From CAVXXB01 sp963765585 (GTDB lineage: Bacteria; Calditrichota; Calditrichia; JAJRVZ01): a stretch of 64,000 bases of DNA. The stretch lies in contig CAVXXB010000017.1 in assembly GCA_963765585.1 (NCBI GenBank), positions 1-64,000 on the forward strand, given 5' to 3'. The notes below the pieces were generated by a model. The model was not told where the DNA came from, did not search any database, and was given only the letters and a program-made list of their open reading frames with translations. The stretch's first letter is position 1. Each line of letters begins with the position of its first letter. Made by a program: the position numbers and the translations under genes. Shown piece after piece: positions 53,001 through 63,563 of the stretch.

Positions 53001-53794
53001 TCCTCATTGGATAACACCTCTATTTTTACATCAAGGTTACCGCCGGCAATCTCAGTTGCCACTTCGGTCTTTCCGGATAGATTCATTTGCAAAACACGCA
53101 ATGATCTAATGGCATCGCCGAGCTCATCTTTACGCTGGGTTGTCACGACATCTTTTACATTTCCAACAGAGAACTTCTTCAGAAATTCGATAATACGCTT
53201 TAAATCAAAAATGATTCGCTTATTGATCAGGAACATCATCAAGCCAAAAGTAAATACAATACAAAAAACGACAATGACCGTTGCCAGGATGAGCTGCGCA
53301 TACAGTGAAGCATAGGTTTCCGCCATAGAATATCGTAAGCTGATGACAGCCAGCGGATCGCCTATCTTCGATTCGTGACAATCAATACAACTTTGATCTG
53401 ATAAGAGCGGATCAATGGCACGTATTACGTCCTCACCCATATACTCTTCCTCATAAAACTTGGGTGTCTTTGATTTTATAACTGCTAATTCAAATTCATC
53501 CATTTCAGCAGCCCGGTCCTCATCGATGATATGCGTAGGTATCACCCGGACATCTTCGAAATTTTCTATTTGATTAATCATTTCAGAAAATGGACGTGCA
53601 CTCGTGACGCCTTCGCTCATGCTGAATGTGATCGACTTTAATAAGATTTCTTTTACTTCACCTACCCGGTGTTCGGCGTTTGCAAATTCTCTGGATGCAC
53701 TCTGGTTAAGAAGCATAATCAATCCGGAACCCAGGACAACTAACAAAACAGTAGCCAGAATAAAGCCCAGACTGGTTGAAATAGACTTTTTCAT
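50098..53794 (-). CDS. Hybrid histidine kinase: CxxCH periplasmic sensor-HAMP-GAF-HisKA-HATPase-REC-REC-REC (one frameshift)
   Basis: TM1 (~9-30) and TM2 (~168-190) bracket a periplasmic domain of the DUF3365/Tll0287 type with SCIDCHES (Cys136, Cys139, His140; bases 53375-53389), a heme-c attachment motif. A HAMP and second HAMP-like segment, a GAF domain (~300-445), a heptad-rich coiled coil with QAQQEELRVTNEEL repeats, HisKA (SHELRTP, His563), HATPase (NLISNSIKF, DTGIGIP, GGTGLGLSIS) and two receivers follow. A third receiver (ILIVDDDVRNIFALSSV, LVLMDIMMPEMDG) is in the +1 frame after an A7 tract near 50517. One surplus A would explain it and give 1231 residues. Inferred role: redox- or gas-responsive membrane kinase feeding a multi-step phosphorelay. 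Confidence 0.9.
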
Positions 53795-54151
53795 ATGAAA
53801 TTACTCCGATAAATTTATTGTAAGAGATTCCCCCGTTTTACTTTTAAAGAAGAAATAATATGTGGCAGAATGAGGAACCTGATTCCTTTGTGAATATTTT
53901 TACTTAATTTGTTGTTTTATATTTATCGGAGGTAAAAGAAGTAAACTTTAGATATATTAATACTAGCATATATCGAAATTTGTTGAAATTTGGGGAATTG
54001 GGCACCGATAATTGGGAATGAGGAATTGCGAATTAGAGATTAGAGATGAGAGATGAGAAGTTAGAAGTTGAAATATTTATAGTACCAATAACTAATTACT
54101 AATTCCCAGTTCCCAATCCCTAATCTCTGATAACAATCAACTGTGCCTTTG
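53795..54151. repeat. Intergenic region with degenerate repeats
   Basis: Upstream of the kinase, AT-rich sequence (promoter expected, none assignable) gives way at about 53995-54130 to ATTAGAGATTAGAGATGAGA and CTAATTCCCAGTTCCCAATC text. This is the same type found near 4800 and 32940. Confidence 0.5.
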
Positions 54152-54538
54152 TCACCTGCTGTACATTTTTAAGATTTCCTGTTTAGCAGTTGTGGTTTGC
54201 TGGACCAATTGGTCATACATCAATTCAGAGGCCACATTACTATCAACTTGAAAAATTGCCAGCAATGCCAGTTTTTGTGAAAATTCATCCTGTCTGCTAT
54301 GATAATAGCGGATCAGATCAGGAATCGCCTCATCAATATGCAGTTTGTTTCCATGCTTAATCACCAGTAGAATCGCTGATTGTTTTACACCCGGATTTGT
54401 ACCTTTCAATGCCATTTTGATGCCGGAACTAAACTTATCCCATTTTTCGGTCTGTGTAGTTTGTGAGGATGATACACCCGTAGTGACAATAAGCAGGACA
54501 ACGATGAACACGCCTATTTTTGTTGTTACACGGTGCAT
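54152..54538 (-). CDS. Small secreted helical-repeat (HEAT-like) protein
   Basis: A 128-residue protein with signal peptide (IGVFIVVLLIVTTGVSSSQ) and two to three helical-hairpin units (GVKQSAILLVIKHGNKLHID, AIPDLIRYYHSRQDEFSQKL, LALLAIFQVDSNVASELMYD) similar to HEAT or TPR-like repeats. Intact; GAAAGGG ribosome-binding site. Function unknown; it lies upstream of the large T9SS cargo gene's terminator and is not obviously in an operon. Confidence 0.65.
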   Translation of the reverse strand: MHRVTTKIGVFIVVLLIVTTGVSSSQTTQTEKWDKFSSGIKMALKGTNPGVKQSAILLVIKHGNKLHIDEAIPDLIRYYHSRQDEFSQKLALLAIFQVDSNVASELMYDQLVQQTTTAKQEILKMYSR

Positions 54539-54806
54539 AATTATACCCTTTCATTTTTGTAAAACTCTTAACTAATTGGACGTATCATGCCCTAAATATG
54601 TTGCAAAAGGGAGATAAACAAATTGCGGTGAGGGAGTAATTTATTACATTATTATGTATATTTATTAGCCAGGATAGCAGGATTGACCCAGGATAATTAG
54701 GATTCTATTCGAAAAAAGTATGAAGATTTTCTTTCACTATTAAAAATCTATTATATATTATTTTCCCATTATCCTTTCTTATTTTATCCTGTTATCCAGT
54801 CAAAAA
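54539..54806. other. AT-rich spacer
   Basis: No gene or strong structure was seen. It includes ATCCTTTCTTATTTTATCCT-like low-complexity text and separates the small helical protein promoter from the terminator of the modular cargo gene. Confidence 0.4.
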
Positions 54807-54840
54807 AAATCCGCTCAAATCGGATATCTTGAGCGGATTT
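54807..54840 (-). terminator. Rho-independent terminator of the modular T9SS cargo gene
   Basis: A 12-bp stem (AAATCCGCTCAA pairing with TTGAGCGGATTT) and 10-base loop are followed on the minus strand by an uninterrupted T8 tract (complement of 54802-54809). It lies about 80 bases beyond the stop at 54918. It is the clearest canonical intrinsic terminator in the window. Confidence 0.88.
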
Positions 54841-54917
54841 AAATTTAACGGTTAATTAATATTTAAAGGTGTACGTTCCCGAGAATATCAAGGGAACAAT
54901 ATAGTATAATTGATAAA

Positions 54918-57900
54918 TTATTTTAGAATGGACATCCTCTTTGATTCAACATTCTTTCCGGCACGCAAATGGTAAATATACATTCCGGAAGCCAGGTCAT
55001 TTACCTGGAAGTTTATTTCATGATATCCGGCCTTCATTTCTTTATTTACTATGGTCCTGATTTTTTGACCAAGCATGTTATATATCGAGATATTGACAAA
55101 CTCTGATTCCGGAAGTCCGAATTTTATTGTAGTCGATGGATTGAACGGATTCGGGTAGTTCTGATATACCACAAACTTCTCAGGGATTTGGGCCAATGCA
55201 ATTGAACTCCGGTTATCCTCAATCCCATCTACGCCATCCTCAAATTCATCCGCACCTATATCGGGGAAATTGCTGTCCCTCAGATCGCCATCAATATCAT
55301 CAACCACTTCAGTGAGCGGTGTTCCCGCGCTGTCAACCGCTGCTGCAGTTGCGTGCAAATCTGTACCCGATACAAACATGGGATCATTGGAAATGGAATG
55401 ACTTTCCTTACCATTTGCAATCTGCAGGCTGGATAAGTCGGTAATATCTGCACCCCAGAGTGCCAGATTCACACCGGTTGTATAAAGATCATTATAATCA
55501 GATGAATCAATAGCTGCGGGTTGATTAATCACATAAGCATAACCGCCGCCATGATTGGCAAAGATATTATTAACCACATTGAGATTGCTGCCCGAATAGG
55601 TCTCAAAAGCGCGGCTGTTGGTACCCGATACGCAGTTCACACTATTGGCATAGATGTTCTGACGGGTAGAACTATACAGATAAATGCCATAGGTATTATT
55701 GGCATTACTCGTGATAAAATTATTGGACACCAGGCCATAGGTTCCCGTCGGCGGTACGCCGCCGTCACAGACATACAGATATAATCCGTATCCCGATCCG
55801 GTACTGATCTTATTCTTAGTGATCTCCATCGCCCCGTCACCATAAATTACATAAAGACCATAAGCCTGCGTAGCCTGGATCGTATTGCCGCTGACCAGCA
55901 GATCCATCTGATTACCAATGTTCATGCCATAGGCGACATTGGTCAATGTATTACCGGTAACTTCCGTGCCAGAAGCCAGGACAGAATTTGACAAACCATA
56001 AAAGTGAATTGAGTAGCCACCATCATTAAACGTATTGTTCCTGAAAATCCGCGGACTTGACAGCATATCAATACCATAAATAAGCGCCAGGTTGGTTGAG
56101 GATGACGTCGTTGGCGAACCGTTCAGTACATTCCCTTCAATGATAAGATCCTCCATACCGCCCCACATGTAAAATACTCTCCCGTATGAAACCGGGGCAA
56201 CGTTATTGGTCATGAAGGTCATATTGCGAACACGCATATAGTCGGCGCCACGGATAAGCATGATATAGTTGTCACCTGCAGCCGCTGCAAAATGCCACAT
56301 CAATACATCCGCGGCATTACCAGATAACGACTGAATGGTGATCGTATTGGTCACACTGGCACCAGGCGTTTCGTGAAAAACCACCTGCTCGTTATAATTA
56401 CCGTTCAGTACATTAAATGTAACCGGTGCACTGATTCCTTTTAATAATAAGTCAGACGATGCCGCATTGAAATCAGCATAGTCTCCACCACTGCCAATCG
56501 TAAATGTACCACTTAACGGCGTAGTGGTGGCCGCATCCGGTACAAACTCGTCGGCACCAATATCCGGTGAACCACCGCGGATGTCGCCATCGATATCATC
56601 TGTCACTTCAGACAACGCTGTGCCCGCCCCGTCAAGCCAGGGAGCTACCGTATGAAGATCTGTCGCATCCGTGTAATGGGGATAAACCGACAGGGAGTTG
56701 GCATCCTTTGGAAGTGGCAGACTGAAAATCTGCCAGCGTAGCCAGATTTGAAGTGCCCCAGTAACCCACATAATTTCCCGCGCTGTAAATATTGTTATGA
56801 TTCGATGTACCGATTGCCGCCGGATGACTTACCACATAGGCATAGCCGCCACTATGATTGGCAAAATTATTATTTACTACATTGATATTGCTGCCCGAAT
56901 AGGTCTCAAAAGCGCGGCTGTTGGTACCCGATACACAGTTCACACTATTGGCATAGATGTTCTGACGGGTAGTACTATACAGATAAATGCCATAGGTATT
57001 ATTGGCATTACTCGTGATAAAATTATTGGACACCAGGCCATAGGTTCCCGTCGGCGGTACGCCGCCGTCACAGACATACAGATATAATCCGTATCCCGAT
57101 CCGGTACTGATCTTATTCTTAGTGATCTCCATCGCCCCGTCACCATAAATTACATAAAGACCATAAGCCTGCGTGGCCTGGATCGTATTGCCGCTGACCA
57201 GCAGATCCATCTGATTACCAATGTTCATGCCATAGGCGACATTGGTCAATGTATTACCGGTAACTTCCGTGCCAGAAGCCAGGACAGAATTTGACAAACC
57301 ATAAAAGTGAATTGAGTAGCCACCATCATTAAACGTATTGTTCCTGAAAATCCGCGGACTTGACAGCATATCAATACCATAAATAAGCGCCAGGTTGGTT
57401 GAGGATGACGTCGTTGGCGAACCGTTCAGTACATTCCCTTCAATGATAAGATCCTCCATACCGCCCCACATGTAAAATACTCTCCCGTATGAAACCGGGG
57501 CAACGTTATTGGTCATGAAGGTCATATTGCGAACACGCATATAGTCGGCGCCACGGATAAGCATGATATAGTTGTCACCTGCAGCCGCTGCAAAATGCCA
57601 CATCAATACATCCGCGGCATTACCAGATAACGACTGAATGGTGATCGTATTGGTCACACTGGCACCAGGCGTTTCGTGAAAAACCACCTGCTCGTTATAA
57701 TTACCGTTCAGCACATTAAATGTAACCGGTGCACTGATTCCTTTTAATAATAAGTCAGACGATGCCGCATTGAAATCAGCATAGTCTCCGCCACTGCCAA
57801 TCGTATATGTGCCACTTAACGGCGTAGTGGTGGCCGCATCCGGTACAAACTCGTCGGCACCAATATCCGGTGAACCACCGCGGATGTCGCCATCGATATC

Positions 57901-60400
57901 ATCTGTCACTTCAGACAACGCTGTGCCCGCCCCGTCAAGCCAGGGCGCTACCGTATGAAGATCTGTTGCATCCGTGTAATGGGGATAAACCGACAGGGAG
58001 TTGGCATCCTTTGAACTGGCTGACTGAAAATCTGCCAGCGTAGCCAGATTTGAAGTGCCCCAGTAACCCACATAATTTCCCGCGCTGTAAATATTGTTAT
58101 GATTCGAGGTGCCAATCGCCGCCGGATGTATTTACCACATAGGCATAGCCGCCGCCATGATTGGCAAAATTATTATTTACTACATTGATATTGCTGCCTG
58201 CATAGGTCTCAAAAGCGCGGCTGTTGGTACCCGATACGCAGTTCACACTATTGGCATAGATGTTCTGACGGGTAGAACTATACAGATAAATGCCATAGGT
58301 ATTATTGGCATTACTCGTGATAAAATTATTGGACACCAGGCCATAGGTTCCCGTCGGCGGTACGCCGCCGTCACAGACATACAGATATAATCCGTATCCC
58401 GATCCGGTACTGATCTTATTCTTAGTGATCTCCATCGCCCCGTCACCATAAATTACATAAAGACCATAAGCCTGCGTGGCCTGGATCGTATTGCCGCTGA
58501 CCAGCAGATCCATCTGATTACCAATGTTCATGCCATAGGCGACATTGGTCAATGTATTACCGGTAACTTCCGTGCCAGAAGCCAGGACAGAATTTGACAA
58601 ACCATAAAAGTGAATTGAGTAGCCACCATCATTAAACGTATTGTTCCTGAAAATCCGCGGACTTGACAGCATATCAATACCATAAATAAGCGCCAGGTTG
58701 GTTGAGGATGACGTCGTTGGCGAACCGTTCAGTACATTCCCTTCAATGATAAGATCCTCCATACCGCCCCACATGTAAAATACTCTCCCGTATGAAACCG
58801 GGGCAACGTTATTGGTCATGAAGGTCATATTGCGAACACGCATATAGTCGGCGCCACGGATAAGCATGATATAGTTGTCACCTGCAGCCGCTGCAAAATG
58901 CCACATCAATACATCCGCGGCATTACCAGATAACGACTGAATGGTGATCGTATTGGTCACACTGGCACCAGGCGTTTCGTGAAAAACCACCTGCTCGTTA
59001 TAATTACCGTTCAGCACATTAAATGTAACCGGTGCACTGATTCCTTTTAATAATAAGTCAGACGATGCCGCATTGAAATCAGCATAGTCTCCGCCACTGC
59101 CAATCGTATATGTGCCACTTAACGGCGTAGTGGTGGCCGCATCCGGTACAAACTCGTCGGCACCAATATCCGGTGAACCACCGCGGATGTCGCCGTCGAT
59201 ATCATCTGTCACTTCAGACAACGCTGTGCCCGCCCCGTCAAGCCAGGGCGCTACCGTATGAAGATCTGTTGCATCCGTGTAATGGGGATAAACCGACAGG
59301 GAGTTGGCATCCTTTGAACTGGCTGACTGAAAATCTGCCAGCGTAGCCAGATTTGTAGTCCCCCAATAACCCACATAATTTCCCGCGCTGTAAATATTGT
59401 TATGATTCGAGGTGCCAATCGTTGCGGGCGTATTTACCACATAGGCATAGCCGCCACTATGATTGGCAAAATTATTATTTACTACATTGATATTGCTGCC
59501 CGAATAGGTCTCAAAAGCGCGGCTGTTGGTACCCGATACGCAGTTCACACTATTGGCATAGATGTTCTGACGGGTAGTACTATACAGATAAATGCCATAG
59601 GTATTATTGGCATTACTCGTGATAAAATTATTGGCTACCAGGCCAGGAGTGCCGTCGGGCAGAGGTCCGCCGTCACAGACATACAGATATAATCCATATC
59701 CCGATCCGGTACTGATCTTATTCTTAGTGATCTCCATCGCCCCGTCACCATAAATTACATAAATACCATAAGCCTGCGTGGCCTGGATCGTATTGCCGCT
59801 GACCAGCAGATCCATCTGATTACCAATATTCATGCCATAGGCGACATTATTCAGTGTATTACCGGTAACTTCTGTACCTGTGGCCAGATTCAAATTGGAA
59901 TCCCCATACAGATGGATGGAATAACCACCGCCGTTAAACGTATTGTTGGTGATATGGATATTATTTGAATTTGTGGTGGAAATCGTAGAATAAATAATTG
60001 CCATATTGGCGTTATTCGAATTAGTCGTGACCGCATTGAATATACAATCAGAAATAGTGACATTATTTGAATTGTCATTTATAATAAAAATTCTGCCATA
60101 CGAGGTTCCCCAGGAAGTAAAAGTGATATTTTGAAAACTTACAAAATCTGTTCCGTTTAAATGCGCAATATAGTTATCTCCCGTCCCGCTTGCTGTATGC
60201 TGAACAATCACATCTGCAGCGCTTGCGCTCTGCGATTGAAAAGTAATGGTATTAGAGGCACTGGATCCGGAGATATTTCCTATCACAAACTGTTCCGTAT
60301 AGGTTCCGGTTATTATATCAAAAGTTACAGCACCATTAACACCTGCTGAGTTCAAATCTGCAACTGCATCCGCAATTTCTATTTGATCAGGATCATTTTC
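54918..60400 (-). CDS. Modular secreted beta-helix protein with four ~434-residue repeats and T9SS sorting domain (frameshifted, 5' end missing)
   Basis: Four modules of about 1.3 kb follow each other. Each has a YTIGSGGDYADFNAASSDLL opening, a right-handed beta-helix (GNTLTNVAYGMNIGNQMDLL, NTYGIYLYS) and the closing DIDGDIRGGSPDIGADEF. The middle copies are nearly identical at DNA level; the first half of module 1 and the end of module 4 are diverged. The C-terminus carries YQNYPNPFNPSTTIKFGLPE, a T9SS type A domain. Frames change near 58090 and 56700, where copies differ by one base (period 1303 rather than 1302). No ATG or signal peptide is found: the frame opens directly at the end of the upstream gene (stop at 60401-60403). 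The 5' end therefore looks lost or misassembled. Likely a surface carbohydrate-binding or adhesin-like protein. Confidence 0.8.
55560..59700. repeat. Near-identical 1302/1303-bp tandem repeats
   Basis: The word TAGATGTTCTGACGGGTA occurs at 55651, 56954, 58257 and 59559, spaced 1303, 1303 and 1302 bases. Long stretches are identical by eye across the copies (for example 55940-56630, 57240-57930 and 58540-59230), with only scattered substitutions. The repeat is internal to the modular beta-helix gene. Confidence 0.92.
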
Positions 60401-63292
60401 TTAATTGTCTAAAATTTCCTGTCTCGATTCTATAAAAGTATATCCCGGCTGCAAAACTACCTGCATCCCAAAAAACCTGATATTTCCCGGCCGTTTGATG
60501 CTCATAACAAGGGTTTTAATCTTTTGCCCCAGCGCATTATAAATACTTAAATTTACATAACTGACGGCCGACAGCTGATAGCCGATAGCCGTTACCGGGT
60601 TAAAAGGATTGGGATAATTTTGTTTCAGTTCAAAAAATCCCGGAATAATAGAACTGATATATTCTATTGTAGTGGCTGAAGGATCGGTATATTTTATTGT
60701 TGTGCACAGAATTTCTGTATCATAATCAAAGACACTATCTCCCGTGACATAAATATGTCCAAGACCATCAGTGACCACATCAGCCGGTTGATCATATCCC
60801 GCATCATACCGCATAGTCCATTCCCTGTAGCCTTCGGGATTTATTTTAATCGTTACATAATCACGAGTGTTAGAATAACCAGTGCTCACTCCCGTTACGT
60901 AAATATTACCATTATCACCCAAGGCCACAGAATTTGACCGGTCATAGCCATAAGCCACACCATCATATTTTGAGACCCACTTTTGGTCGCCGGAGTTATC
61001 ATATTTGATTGTAATAAAATCATCATTATTGGTGCCGTCCCCATATCCGGTTATAAAAACATCTCCCTGCTCATTTATGACCATTTCTTCCGGGAAATCC
61101 CAATTATGTGCCGAACCATCATACCGGCTCACCCACTGCTCAACACCGGCGGAATTATATTGAACGGTGGCAAAATCATAATTGGTGCCATCACCTTTAC
61201 TTCCACCGCTTACAATTACATTTCTCATTTTATCAACGACTATATCTACGGCAACATCATCTGAATTTCCCGGTCCGTTATAGCGGGCCACCCACCGCTC
61301 AACACCATCACCATTATATTTAATGGTTGCATAATCAGAATTTCCGGCAGAACCTACACTTATACCCGTAACATAGACATTTCCTGAATCATCCAAAGTG
61401 ATTGCCTTGGCCTGATCACTTGCCTGTCCCGGACCGTCATAGTATGACACCCACTGCTCCACACCCGAAATGTCATACTTAATTGTTGCATAGTCTACAT
61501 TGACGAATGATTGTTCAGGGGCAACATAACCGGTGACATAGACATTTCCACTTCCATCTACGGTAACGGCACTGGCTCCATCATAATAATTCCCGGGCCC
61601 GTCGAATCGGGCAACCCATTGCTCTACCCCGTCATTATTGTATTTAACTGTAGCCCAGTCGGAGCCACCGGAGACATCGCTGGTTCCGGTAAGATAAATA
61701 TTTCCTGAAATATCGACAGCAATATCTGCAATATTTTCCGAGCTGCTATCCGGGCCATTATATGCGACCACCCATTGTTCAACACCGTCAGGATTGTATT
61801 TTATCAGAGAATAGTCACTATTTGTTAAAGGTCTTTGACTCCGACCGGCAACAAAGAGGTTCCCGGCCTGATCAAGTGCCATAGCGAAGGGTTGCTCGTT
61901 ACTCAATTTGGGACCGGTTCGCGGTACGGCCCATTCTTCGGTTCCCGAAGAATTAAATTTTATGGTAGCACAATCACGATATTCATTTCCTGTGATATGT
62001 ACATTTCCAGATTTATCAAGCGAAAGTGTGACAACCATATAGATATCAGGGTAATTTGTAGTCCAGACTTCACTCCCCGAGGGCGTATATTTCACAACAG
62101 TGGATCCCCAACTCTGCCCCCCCACATATATATTTCCGGAATCGTCAATATCAATCACAGATGCCTTGTCTGAACTATTAGATTCGCCATTGTAATGAAC
62201 GATCCATTCTTCCGTACCGGATGGACTATATTTAATCGTAGTAAAATCCTCTTTTGAAGTCCCATTATAACCTGTTCCGGTAACATAAACATAACCCGAA
62301 TCATTTACGACCAGTCCCTCGGATCTGACATTTGAGTTTGGTGCTCCCGTATACCGGGCACTCCATTTCTCATCACCCGCAGAATCGTATTTAACCGTTG
62401 CATAATTCCATTTATAATTTGCATTCGTACTACGTCCGGTTACAAACACATTTCCGGAATCATCAACCGCAATTGCACTGGGCTGGTCCGTTTGACTATC
62501 CGGTCCATTGTACCGGCTTACCCATTGTTCTACACCATCATTATTATATTTGATGGTTGCATAATCATCTTTTCCTCCGGGATTATCACTTCTGCCGGTT
62601 ATATATATATTGCCTGAAGCGTCGAGAGCCATATAATATGCAGTTTCTTCACTTTCACTGGCCGGACCGTCATAACGCGCGAGCCATTGCTCAACACCTT
62701 CGTTATTATATTTTATTGTAACATAATCACTGGTCGGATGAGAATCACTTGTACCGGTCACATAAACATTACCGGATTGATCGAGAAGAATATCGTGCCC
62801 TTTATCAAAGTTATATTCACTGCCTGGCCCGTCATATCGAACGACCCATTGCTCCTGGCCATTTGCATTATATTTTATCGTGGCAATATCGCGGCCGGTA
62901 TCTATACCATTGCTTCCTCCGGTGACATATACATTCCCAAAACCATCCACAGCTATGCTGGTCGCATTATCAGTAGAATTTGCCGGTCCGTTATATATAG
63001 CAGTCCATTGCTCAATACCAGATGAATTGTATTTTATGGTTATATAATCTTCACCGGAGCCCATTATCTTTACCATTCCGGTAACATAGACATTTCCCAA
63101 ATCATCCGTAACCATATCCGCATGTTCAGAATCACCGGGAAGCAACCCGGACGTATAATGATTCACCCAGGTGGTATCCACATTTTGTGAATTTTGAATA
63201 GTGGAACCATCCACATTTTGCGCAAACGCGGATGTGATGAAAGACAGGAATAAATAGACAGTAAATATGCACAGTTGTATAAATCTTTTCAT
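60379..63292 (-). CDS. Secreted SBBP beta-propeller-repeat protein with T9SS sorting domain (frameshift in the CTD)
   Basis: A signal peptide (FIQLCIFTVYLFLSFITSAFA) leads into about 15 SBBP-type repeats of ~55 residues (DDSGNVYVTG ... DYATIKYNxxGVEQWVARYNGP). These form one or more beta-propellers. The tail begins FELKQNYPNPFNPVTAIG, a T9SS type A domain. Near 60510 the frame slips. Reading on in the corrected frame gives QTAGKYQVFWDAGSFAAGIY, then YRIETGNFRQ and, after one missing A near 60396, LRKMILIK with stop at 60379. The product should be exported through the type IX system and remain at the surface. The headless modular beta-helix gene abuts this 3' end. Confidence 0.87.
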
Positions 63293-63563
63293 CTCTTCTC
63301 CTATATTAAACTTAATTGTATCTTCCCGATAATGTATGCTTAATAAATTTCAAAATCTTAGGTCTATACTACATTCCTTTTCTAACGTAGAGATCGCAGA
63401 GGTTCGCAGAGTTTATACTTTTATTCCTTTAATGTTTTCTTTGCGTCCTCTGCGGCCTCAGCGTTTAATAATTATTTTCATTTAACTTCAAATATATTCC
63501 TGATGTGTTCTCTGCGTTTACTAAATCTCACAAATTTTACTTTTCAGTCCGTTTTTGGCCTGT
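63293..63563. repeat. Intergenic inverted-repeat element
   Basis: Bases 63386-63470 form an element with GCAGAGGTTCGCAGAG and TTTGCGTCCTCTGCGG ends, the same type as at 13540, 25757 and 27519. No gene was seen. Confidence 0.6.

Noticed and set aside
55521..59692. A family of four similar plus-strand open frames (DIAARIGLKSAAVGTRYAVH type)
   Set aside because: They recur only because the minus-strand modules are near-identical. They lack initiation signals and overlap a well-supported coding frame.
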